From assembly GCA_964395765.1 (NCBI GenBank), contig CAYNCU010000032.1, forward strand, positions 1 to 24,793: 24,793 bases of DNA, in the 5' to 3' direction. The notes under the pieces are model-generated. The model worked only from the letters and a program-made list of their open reading frames with translations. It had not been told where the DNA came from and searched no databases. Below are positions 15,201 through 22,690 of this stretch, in pieces; the first letter of the stretch is position 1, and each line of letters begins with the position of its first letter. Source of the stretch: DATDPY01 sp964395765 (GTDB taxonomy: Bacteria > Bacteroidota > Bacteroidia > Cytophagales > Cyclobacteriaceae). The translations under genes were made by a program, and so were the position numbers.

Positions 15201-16513
15201 TTAAGCAAAACCGGATGTCCTTTCAGCACATTTTCAAGGATATCCCATACCACCGGATCTTTCCTATCCACTATTTTCTTTGCCGACTTAACGGTTTTGA
15301 CAATTCCTCTTTCAATAAGTTTTCTGATGATGAACGGTTTGAACAATTCGGCAGCCATTGCTTTCGGCAATCCGCATTCATGCATTTTAAGTTCAGGACC
15401 GACTACGATCACCGAACGGCCGGAATAATCAACACGTTTTCCGAGCAGGTTCTGGCGGAAACGTCCCTGTTTTCCTTTCAGCATATCGCTGAGTGATTTC
15501 AATGCGCGATTTCCGTCGGATCTTACCGCATTCACTTTTCTGGAATTATCGAAAAGCGAGTCAACTGCTTCCTGCAGCATTCTTTTCTCGTTCCTGAGAA
15601 TCACTTCAGGAGCTTTTATATCAATCAGTCTTTTCAACCTGTTATTACGGATAATAACCCTTCTATAAAGGTCATTCAGGTCGGAGGTTGCGAACCGGCC
15701 GCCATCCAGGGGAACGAGGGGCCTCAATTCCGGCGGAATAACAGGCACCATTTTGATGATCATCCATTCAGGCCGGTTTTCAATCCTTGTCCGGGCTTCG
15801 CGGAAGGCTTCCACCACTTTAAGTCTTTTCAATGCTTCCGCTTTCCTTTGCTGGGAAGTGTCGGTAGCGGCCTGGTGACGAAGATTGTAGGATAACTGAT
15901 CAAGTTCGATTCTTTTTAACAGCATTTCCAGTGCTTCAGCACCCATTTTAGCGATGAATTTATCAGGGTGATTGTCGTCGAGCACCTGGTTTTCCCTGGG
16001 AAGCTTATCCATGATATCGAGATACTCGTCTTCGGTGAGGAAATCCATTTTATTAATGCCCTCACTTTCCTTCACACCGGCTTGCACCACAACATATCTT
16101 TCATAATAAATTATCTGGTCGAGCTTTTTCGTGGGGAGCCCGAGCAGGTAGCCTATCTTGTTGGGAAGGTTCCTGAAATACCAGATATGGGCAACCGGAA
16201 CGACCAGTTCAATATGACCCATTCTTTCCCTTCTTACCTTTTTCTCGGTTACTTCAACTCCGCAACGGTCGCATATGATGCCTTTATACCTGATCCTTTT
16301 ATATTTTCCGCAGTGGCATTCCCAATCCTTCACCGGGCCGAATATTCTTTCGCAGAATAATCCGCCCATTTCCGGCTTATACGTCCGATAATTGATGGTT
16401 TCCGGTTGGGTGACTTCACCATAAGAGCTTTCAAGGATCGACTCCGGTGAAGCCAGGCTTATTGTGATTTGCGAGAAATCACTGGTTATTTTTTTATTTT
16501 TTCTGAACGCCAT
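12206..16513 (-). CDS. rpoC: DNA-directed RNA polymerase subunit beta'
   Basis: A 1435-residue beta' subunit. The N-terminal zinc site is C66, C68, C81, C84 (in [20 protein letters not shown]). The catalytic NADFDGDQM lies at residues 472-480, with the three Mg-binding aspartates at 474, 476 and 478. The second zinc site is C823, C897, C904, C907. The bridge-helix and trigger-loop region is recognisable from [17 protein letters not shown] to [20 protein letters not shown] and in [20 protein letters not shown] then TFHVGG. It starts 32 nt after rpoB behind AAGGAG and ends overlapping the DUF3467 gene. Length and motifs indicate an intact housekeeping gene. Confidence 0.99.
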   Translation of the reverse strand: [1435 protein letters not shown]

Positions 16514-16522
16514 TGGATATAT

Positions 16523-16528
16523 CTCCTT
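16523..16528 (-). promoter_or_regulatory. Strong Shine-Dalgarno sequence of rpoC
   Basis: AAGGAG on the minus strand, 9 nt before the rpoC ATG. Most genes in this window have A/T-rich leaders with no such motif, as is normal in Bacteroidota, whose ribosomes hardly use the anti-Shine-Dalgarno. A six-base match at good spacing therefore stands out. Confidence 0.6.
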
Positions 16529-16545
16529 TTTATGGAATTAAAATT

Positions 16546-19500
16546 TTATTCTAAGGTTAATTCGAGTGCCAGGCCTCTTAATTCGTGGATAAGCACGTTA
16601 AAGGATTCGGGCACACTCGGGCGGGGCATATTTTCACCTTTTACTACCGCCTCATATACTTTCGCTCTGCCCACCACATCATCCGATTTCACCGTAAGCA
16701 TTTCCTGCAGGATATGGGATGCGCCGAAGGCTTCGAGAGCCCAGACTTCCATTTCACCGAAACGCTGTCCGCCGAACTGGGCCTTTCCACCCAGGGGCTG
16801 TTGCGTGATAAGTGAATAGGGACCGATAGAACGGGCATGCATTTTATCATCCACCAGGTGACCTAATTTCATAATGTAGATCACGCCGACGGTAACCGGC
16901 TGATCGAAACGATCCCCTGTTAATCCGTCGTATAGGTAGGTGCGTCCGTATCTCGGAAGTTTGGCATCATTCAATTCTTTTTCCACTTCTTCAAGGGTTG
17001 CGCCGTCGAAGATCGGGGTGGAATATTTCCTGTCCAGTTTCGAACCTGCCCAGCCCAGTACGGTTTCGTAAATCTGGCCCAGGTTCATACGGGAAGGAAC
17101 GCCGAGCGGGTTCAGCACGACATCAACCGGAGTGCCGTCTTCGAGGAAGGGCATATCTTCTTCCCTTACTACCTTGGCGACAACGCCTTTATTTCCATGC
17201 CGTCCGGCCATCTTATCTCCTACTTTCACCTTTCTTTTCTTGGCAACATAAACTTTTGCCAACTGAACAATACCAGCCGGTAACTCATCCCCAACCTCCA
17301 GTGTAAACTTGTCTCTTTTGAACTTGCCGGCGATCTCATTCCTCCGTTTATTGTAATTCATCACCAGGTCAGCCACCATGCGGTTGGTTTTTTCGCTATC
17401 GGTCCAGTGGTCCTGGATAAGGTCCGAAATCAGGTTAACTTCTTCCTGTACGTTATAGGAACTTTCATCCCTGTATTTATTCTTTTCAGGGAAAAGGTTC
17501 TTCTGAATATTATCCTTGCTGAATTTTGTTCCTTTGGACATAATTTCGTCTCCGAATTTATGCTTTATCGATTTGCAGACTTTCCCTTCCAGCAGCTTGG
17601 TCATCTTCTGCATCATTCTCTTTTTCAATTCAATCAGCTCACCGGAATATTTTACCTTCAGCTGGTCAACTTCCTTTTTGGATTTCATCCTCAGGTCCTT
17701 GTCCTTTTTAGGTCTCGAGAACAACTTGGTATCGATGATCACGCCATCGAGGGAGGGTGCCGCTCTCAGGGAAGCATCCTTCACGTCACCGGCTTTATCG
17801 CCGAAAATAGCACGTAAAAGTTTTTCTTCCGGAGTGGGGTCCGTTTCCCCTTTCGGGGTGATTTTTCCAACGAGAATATCACCTTCCTTAACTTCAGCGC
17901 CGGTGCGTATGATCCCGTTTTCATCGAGATTTTTTACGGCTTCTTCACTTACATTGGGAATTTCGGAGGTGAGTTCCTCTTCGCCGCGTTTGGTATCCCG
18001 CACCTCCAGTTCATATTCTTCAATATGGATGGAAGTGAAAGTATCATTCTTTACGAGTTTTTCCGAAAGCACGATGGCATCCTCGAAGTTATAACCTTGC
18101 CATGGCATGAAGGCCACCAGCAGGTTTCGACCCAGGGCCAGTTCACCGTCCTTGGTGCCATATCCTTCGCAGAGGATCTGATTTTTTGACACCTTCTCTC
18201 CTTTATCGACAATAGGCTTCAGGTTTACACAGGTATCCTGGTTCGTACGCCTGAATTTCGTGAGATTATAGGTCTTTACTTCGTCATCAAAAGTGGTCAA
18301 CAGCTCATCATCGGACAGGTTATAGCGAATCACGATTTTATCGGAATCCACATATTCGACCGTTCCGTGCCCTTCCGCTCTTATCAATGCCCTCGAATCA
18401 ATAGCTACCCTGGCTTCCAGGCCGGTACCCACCACCGGGGATTGCGGTAGAAGCAAGGGCACTGCCTGACGTTGCATGTTAGATCCCATCAGGGCCCTGT
18501 TGGCGTCGTCATGTTCAAGGAATGGAATCAAGGAGGCCGCAACCGACACAATCTGGTTCGGTGCAATATCCATAAAGGCCACCTGATCACGGTCCACCAG
18601 CGGATAATCACCGCCGAATCTTGCCTTCACCTTATCATTAACAAAAAATCCGTCTTTCTTCAAGGGGGCATTTGCCTGGGCAATATTGTGCACATCCTCC
18701 TCCTCGGCGGTGAGGAAATGCACTACTCCCGACATTTCAACCTTCCCGTTGGTCACTTTCCTGTATGGGGTTTCAATAAATCCCATCCGGTTTATCTTGG
18801 CATGAACGCACAATGAAGAGATCAGCCCGATATTCGGACCTTCAGGAGTTTCGATGGTACACAAACGCCCATAGTGGGTATAATGCACGTCACGGACTTC
18901 AAATCCCGCCCTTTCTCTTGAAAGGCCGCCGGGTCCGAGAGCAGACATCCTGCGTTTATGAGTGATTTCCGCCAGCGGGTTGGTCTGGTCCATAAACTGC
19001 GATAGCTGGTTCGTTCCGAAGAAGGAATTGATTACGGAAGAAAGTGTTCTTGCATTGATCAGGTCAACGGGCTTGAAATCCTCATTATCCCTGACATTCA
19101 TTCTTTCTTTGATCGTACGGGCCATCCTGGCCAGTCCTATACCGAACTGACTGTAAAGCTGTTCGCCAACGGTCCTGACGCGCCTGTTGCTCAGGTGGTC
19201 TATATCATCCACCACTGCTTTGGAGTTCATGAGCCCGATCAGGTATTTCACGATCAGGATAATATCCTGGGTGGTTAATATTCTTTTATCGAAGTCGATA
19301 TCGATCTGCAATTTCTTATTGATCCTGTACCTTCCTACTTCTCCCAGGTCATATCTTTTATCGCTGAAGAACAGGCTTTGGATCAATTCCCTGGCCGTTT
19401 GTTCATCCGGTGCTTCCGTATTCCTGAGTTGCCTGTAGATCTGTTCAACCGCCTCCTTTTCGGAGTTGGCATTATCCTTTTGAAGCGTATTATAAATAAT

Positions 19501-20418
19501 GGAATAATCGGTAATATTTACATTTTCTCTGTGAAGGATAATGGACTTATTGGAGGATTCCAGGATGGTTTCGATATCTTCCTTGGTAATTACAGAATCC
19601 CTTTCGAGCAATACTTCATTGCGGTCGATGGAAACCACTTCACCGGTATCTTCATCCACAAAATCCTCTGTCCAGGTACGCAGCACCCTGGCGGCCAGTT
19701 TTCTTCCCACGACTTTCTTCAAGTTGGTCTTATCGGCCGGAACTTCTTCCGAGAGGCCGAACAGATCCAGAATCTCCTTATCCGTTCCGTACCCGATAGC
19801 TCTTAGTAAAGTGGTTACGGGGAATTTCTTTTTCCGGTCGATGTAGGCATACATCACATTATTAACATCCGTTGCAAATTCAATCCAGGAGCCTTTGAAA
19901 GGAATAATTCTGGCAGAATACAGGCGGGTGCCATTGGTATGCATAGACTGGGCGAAAAACACGCCGGGAGACCTGTGCAATTGTGATACGATGACCCTTT
20001 CGGCGCCATTGATCACAAAGGAACCCTTTTCAGTCATATAAGGAATATTTCCCAGGAAGACTTCCTGCTCGATGGTCTCAAAATCCTCGTTATCGGGATC
20101 ATTACAGGAGAGTCTTAATTTTGCTTTCAGGGGGACGGAATACGTCAAGCCCCTGTCAATGCATTCTTCCACCGTATATTTTGGCGGATCGATCAGATAA
20201 TCTATAAATTCCAGAATAAAGTTTTCCCTGGAATCGGCGATGGGAAAGTTCTCTGAAAAGACTTTATATAGGCCTTCATCTTTTCTTTTTTCAGCCGGCG
20301 TATCGAGCTGAAGAAAGTCCCTGAAGGACTGGACCTGAATATCCAAAAAATCAGGGTAATCGATTACGGTTTTAATTTTTCCGAAATTAATTCTTTCGGT
20401 ATGTTTTTGAACTGCCAA
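16546..20418 (-). CDS. rpoB: DNA-directed RNA polymerase subunit beta
   Basis: A 1290-residue beta subunit. The N-terminus (AVQKHTERINFGKI, then DYPDFLDIQVQSFRDFLQL) aligns in length with Bacteroidales RpoB. The start codon is TTG (20418-20416): an in-frame stop lies nine codons upstream and no ATG or GTG lies between. The rifampicin region (about residues 467-495, GTNQLSQFMDQTNPLAEITH then KRRMSALGPGG) has sensitive-type residues at the positions equal to E. coli D516, H526 and S531. Further landmarks are RDVHYTHYGRLCTIETPEGP, VGDKMAGRHGNKGVVAKVV and the C-terminal GGKAQFGGQRFGEMEVWALE. It follows a 165-nt structured leader and precedes rpoC by 32 nt. Confidence 0.99.
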   Translation of the reverse strand: MAVQKHTERINFGKIKTVIDYPDFLDIQVQSFRDFLQLDTPAEKRKDEGLYKVFSENFPIADSRENFILEFIDYLIDPPKYTVEECIDRGLTYSVPLKAKLRLSCNDPDNEDFETIEQEVFLGNIPYMTEKGSFVINGAERVIVSQLHRSPGVFFAQSMHTNGTRLYSARIIPFKGSWIEFATDVNNVMYAYIDRKKKFPVTTLLRAIGYGTDKEILDLFGLSEEVPADKTNLKKVVGRKLAARVLRTWTEDFVDEDTGEVVSIDRNEVLLERDSVITKEDIETILESSNKSIILHRENVNITDYSIIYNTLQKDNANSEKEAVEQIYRQLRNTEAPDEQTARELIQSLFFSDKRYDLGEVGRYRINKKLQIDIDFDKRILTTQDIILIVKYLIGLMNSKAVVDDIDHLSNRRVRTVGEQLYSQFGIGLARMARTIKERMNVRDNEDFKPVDLINARTLSSVINSFFGTNQLSQFMDQTNPLAEITHKRRMSALGPGGLSRERAGFEVRDVHYTHYGRLCTIETPEGPNIGLISSLCVHAKINRMGFIETPYRKVTNGKVEMSGVVHFLTAEEEDVHNIAQANAPLKKDGFFVNDKVKARFGGDYPLVDRDQVAFMDIAPNQIVSVAASLIPFLEHDDANRALMGSNMQRQAVPLLLPQSPVVGTGLEARVAIDSRALIRAEGHGTVEYVDSDKIVIRYNLSDDELLTTFDDEVKTYNLTKFRRTNQDTCVNLKPIVDKGEKVSKNQILCEGYGTKDGELALGRNLLVAFMPWQGYNFEDAIVLSEKLVKNDTFTSIHIEEYELEVRDTKRGEEELTSEIPNVSEEAVKNLDENGIIRTGAEVKEGDILVGKITPKGETDPTPEEKLLRAIFGDKAGDVKDASLRAAPSLDGVIIDTKLFSRPKKDKDLRMKSKKEVDQLKVKYSGELIELKKRMMQKMTKLLEGKVCKSIKHKFGDEIMSKGTKFSKDNIQKNLFPEKNKYRDESSYNVQEEVNLISDLIQDHWTDSEKTNRMVADLVMNYNKRRNEIAGKFKRDKFTLEVGDELPAGIVQLAKVYVAKKRKVKVGDKMAGRHGNKGVVAKVVREEDMPFLEDGTPVDVVLNPLGVPSRMNLGQIYETVLGWAGSKLDRKYSTPIFDGATLEEVEKELNDAKLPRYGRTYLYDGLTGDRFDQPVTVGVIYIMKLGHLVDDKMHARSIGPYSLITQQPLGGKAQFGGQRFGEMEVWALEAFGASHILQEMLTVKSDDVVGRAKVYEAVVKGENMPRPSVPESFNVLIHELRGLALELTLE

Positions 20419-20453
20419 GGTTGTAAGATTTAGATAGACAACTTAAATAAGGA

Positions 20454-20470
20454 ACAGTACTCACTACTGT
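20454..20470 (-). promoter_or_regulatory. Small stem-loop in the rpoB leader
   Basis: The minus strand reads ACAGTA, GTGAG, TACTGT: a perfect 6-bp stem with a 5-nt loop (7 bp with a flanking G-T pair), about 36 nt before the rpoB TTG. No T run follows, so it is not a terminator. It may be a processing or regulatory structure, or an operator-like palindrome. Confidence 0.4.
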
Positions 20471-20510
20471 CATTGGAATTTAGAAAAGAACCTTTGAATG
20501 GTATAAACTG

Positions 20511-20538
20511 GAAAAGACCTGACCGATAAGGCCAGGCC
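20511..20538 (-). terminator. Terminator-like hairpin (attenuator candidate) between rplL and rpoB
   Basis: The minus strand carries GGCCTGGCC (20538-20530), loop TTATC, then GGTCAGGTC (20524-20516): nine paired positions including two G-T pairs, followed directly by TTTT (20515-20512). This is the shape of a rho-independent terminator, placed 46 nt after the rplL stop and about 90 nt before rpoB. I find no Bacteroidota promoter between it and rpoB, so transcription must pass it. Partial termination that lowers rpoBC relative to rplJL, as in E. coli at the same junction, is the simplest reading. Confidence 0.65.
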
Positions 20539-20551
20539 AATAAGGCATATT

Positions 20552-20575
20552 ACCATTTACTGATAAATAAATGGT
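20552..20575 (-). promoter_or_regulatory. Stem-loop just after the rplL stop
   Basis: The minus strand has ACCATTTA (20575-20568), an 8-nt loop and TAAATGGT (20559-20552), a perfect 8-bp stem starting 8 nt after the rplL stop. No T run follows, so it is not an intrinsic terminator. It may protect the rplL 3' end or be an RNase cleavage site. Confidence 0.5.
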
Positions 20576-20583
20576 CAAATTAA

Positions 20584-20970
20584 TTATTTAATTTCAACTT
20601 CTGCTCCGGCTTCTTCCAATTGTTTCTTTAATGCTTCAGCCTCATCTTTCGGAACAGCTTCTTTCACCGTTTTAGGTGCGGCATCCACAAGGTCTTTTGC
20701 TTCTTTTAGTCCGAGACCTGTAAGATCCTTAACCGTTTTAACTACTTTCAGTTTGTTGGCTCCGGCTGACTTGAGAACCACTTCGAATTCGGTTTTTTCA
20801 GCCGCTGCACCTGCCTGTCCACCGGCTGCTCCACCTGCAACCACTGCTACCGGTGCGGCTGCGGCGGCAGGCTCAATACCATATTCATCCTTAAGGATCT
20901 GTGCTAACTCGTTAACTTCTTTAACTGAAAGATTAACAAGTTGTTCAGCGAAAGCTTTTAAATCTGCCAT
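20584..20970 (-). CDS. rplL: 50S ribosomal protein bL12 (L7/L12)
   Basis: A 128-residue L7/L12 stalk protein, present in several copies per ribosome, which recruits translational GTPases such as EF-Tu and EF-G. The N-terminal dimerisation domain covers residues 1 to about 33. The Ala/Gly-rich hinge (about 34-58) includes PAAAAAPVAVVAGGAAGG. The C-terminal domain (about 59-128) has EFEVVLKSAGANKLKVVKTV then KDLTGLGLKEAKDLVDAAPK. Length is normal (about 120-128). It starts 31 nt after rplJ and is followed by the structured rplL-rpoB gap. Confidence 0.98.
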   Translation of the reverse strand: MADLKAFAEQLVNLSVKEVNELAQILKDEYGIEPAAAAAPVAVVAGGAAGGQAGAAAEKTEFEVVLKSAGANKLKVVKTVKDLTGLGLKEAKDLVDAAPKTVKEAVPKDEAEALKKQLEEAGAEVEIK

Positions 20971-21001
20971 TTTGCTACTAGATTAAATTATATTAATTGT
21001 T

Positions 21002-21532
21002 TTATTCTTTTTTATCGGATAACGTTTTTACTATTCCTGCGATTTTCTGCGGACTGCTCTGCAGGGCGGAGATCACCTTTTTAGCCGGTGACTGAAGCAG
21101 CATAATGATATCTCCGATCAGTTCTGCTTTGGATTTTAGCTGTGATAAGGCGACCAGGCTTTCCTCGCCGACATACAATTCCTTATTAACCAAAGCCCCT
21201 TTAAGCGAGGGTTTTTCACCGCCTCTTTTCCTGAATTCCTGGAGCAGAACCGCCGGTATTTTACCGTTTTCTTTCGAAAACAGGATTCCCGTAAATCCTT
21301 TTAAAACCCCTTTATTCCAGGTATCAACGTCCGTTTCAATGCGTTTTAAAGCCTTTTTTATAAGCGAATTTTTAAATACCTTAAATTCTACATTCTTTTC
21401 ATAACAAAGTCTACGGAAAGAATTCACCTCCGCTACGGTTAATCCCGATGCATCGGTAAAATAGTAATGCTGATTTTCATTAAATTTTTTTACCAGCTCT
21501 TCGATGATTACTGCTTTATCTTCTTTATTCAT
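21002..21532 (-). CDS. rplJ: 50S ribosomal protein uL10
   Basis: A 176-residue uL10, the base of the ribosomal stalk, binding 23S rRNA with its N-terminal part and L12 dimers with its C-terminal helix. Recognisable parts are NKEDKAVIIEELVKKF, YYFTDASGLTVAEVNSFRRL, VEFKVFKNSLIKKALKRIE and the C-terminal helical segment ending VKTLSDKKE. It starts only 2 nt after the rplA stop, so there is no room for an independent L10 leader of the E. coli type in front of it. Confidence 0.97.
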   Translation of the reverse strand: MNKEDKAVIIEELVKKFNENQHYYFTDASGLTVAEVNSFRRLCYEKNVEFKVFKNSLIKKALKRIETDVDTWNKGVLKGFTGILFSKENGKIPAVLLQEFRKRGGEKPSLKGALVNKELYVGEESLVALSQLKSKAELIGDIIMLLQSPAKKVISALQSSPQKIAGIVKTLSDKKE

Positions 21533-21534
21533 GG

Positions 21535-22233
21535 CTATAACCCTGAAATACTGTTTTTATCAATAACGATACCCGGGCTCATGGTGCTTGACAGGGTAAT
21601 ACTTTTAAAATAGGTTCCTTTGGCAGAGGCCGGCTTCAGCCTGGCGATGCTGTGAAGGATCTCTTCCGCATTTTCGCGTATCTGATCCGGTGAAAAAGAA
21701 ACTTTAGCGATCCGGGTATGAATAATACCGGCTTTATCGACTTTAAAATCGATTTTCCCATGCTTAACTTCTTTAACCGTTTTTCCGATTTCAAGTGTTA
21801 CCGTGCCGGATTTTGGATTGGGCATCAGGCCCCTGGGACCTAAAATCCTGCCCAGCTTTCCCACTTTGGCCATCACCGTCGGCATGGTAATGATTACATC
21901 CATATCGGTCCAGCCTTCTTCAATTTTTTTAACCATATCGTCGAGGCCCACGAAATCGGCGCCTGCGTCCTTCGCTTCCTGTTCTTTTTCAGGAGTGCAA
22001 ATCACGCACACTTTTAACTGTTTCCCTGTTCCATGAGGCAGGGCTACCACCCCTCTGATCATCTGGTCGGCCTTTTTAGGGTCGATTCCCAGCCTTATGT
22101 CAATATCAACAGAGGCATCGAATTTGGTAAAGGACATTTCCTTTAACAGTGCGGATGCCTCGGCAAGAGAATATTCCTTCCCGGGGGTCAACTTTTCCTT
22201 TGCCGCTTTGGTTTTCTTTGAAATTTTTCCCAT
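21535..22233 (-). CDS. rplA: 50S ribosomal protein uL1
   Basis: A 232-residue uL1, the L1-stalk protein that binds 23S rRNA and helps move deacylated tRNA out of the E site. Typical motifs are DASVDIDIRLGIDPKKADQM, RGVVALPHGTGKQLKVCVI, and the signature MAKVGKLGRILGPRGLMPNP followed by KSGTVT. The C-terminal strand pair includes GKIDFKVDKAGIIHTRIAKV. Length is normal (about 230). It lies 11 nt after rplK and 2 nt before rplJ. In other bacteria L1 represses its own operon; nothing here tests that. Confidence 0.98.
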   Translation of the reverse strand: MGKISKKTKAAKEKLTPGKEYSLAEASALLKEMSFTKFDASVDIDIRLGIDPKKADQMIRGVVALPHGTGKQLKVCVICTPEKEQEAKDAGADFVGLDDMVKKIEEGWTDMDVIITMPTVMAKVGKLGRILGPRGLMPNPKSGTVTLEIGKTVKEVKHGKIDFKVDKAGIIHTRIAKVSFSPDQIRENAEEILHSIARLKPASAKGTYFKSITLSSTMSPGIVIDKNSISGL

Positions 22234-22244
22234 TTCCGTTCAAA

Positions 22245-22688
22245 TTACTTTTCCCAAGGAGCTGTTCCTGAAATTGTTATGCCCATGCTCCTGGCCGTTC
22301 CGGCAACCATTTTCATTGCCGATTCCATCTTAAAGGCATTCAGGTCAGGCATTTTAATTTTAGCGATCGCATTCACCTGGTCCCATGTTATGTTTCCAAC
22401 CTTATTCCTGTTTGGTTCTGCGGATCCCTTTTTAATTTTAGCTGCCTCCAGCAATAAAACTGCTGCGGGAGGGGTTTTGATCACAAATTCAAATGATTTA
22501 TCGGTATATATAGTGATCAGTACCGGTAATAATTGTCCTGTTTTATCCTGGGTTCTGGCGTTAAACTGTTTGCAAAACTCCATTATGTTAAGACCTTTGC
22601 TACCCAAAGCCGGACCGATAGGCGGCGAGGGGTTAGCCTGGCCTCCCCTGACCTGCATTTTAAGATATCCTGAAATTTCCTTAGCCAT
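22245..22688 (-). CDS. rplK: 50S ribosomal protein uL11
   Basis: A 147-residue uL11, binding the GTPase-associated region of 23S rRNA and needed for the stringent-response sensing of uncharged tRNA. The N-terminal domain MAKEISGYLKMQVRGGQANP, then SPPIGPALGSKGLNIMEFCK has the conserved prolines (20, 22, 23, 26) where thiostrepton resistance arises in other species. The RNA-binding C-terminal domain ends with ESAMKMVAGTARSMGITISG. It begins 2 nt after nusG. Confidence 0.98.
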   Translation of the reverse strand: MAKEISGYLKMQVRGGQANPSPPIGPALGSKGLNIMEFCKQFNARTQDKTGQLLPVLITIYTDKSFEFVIKTPPAAVLLLEAAKIKKGSAEPNRNKVGNITWDQVNAIAKIKMPDLNAFKMESAMKMVAGTARSMGITISGTAPWEK

Positions 22689-22690
22689 CG

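Noticed and set aside
17516..18094. A long open frame on the plus strand (192 codons) inside rpoB
   Set aside because: It lies opposite a certain gene, its translation is Ser/Phe-rich with no recognisable domain, and many similar plus-strand frames occur opposite other ribosomal genes. It is a shadow of rpoB codon usage.
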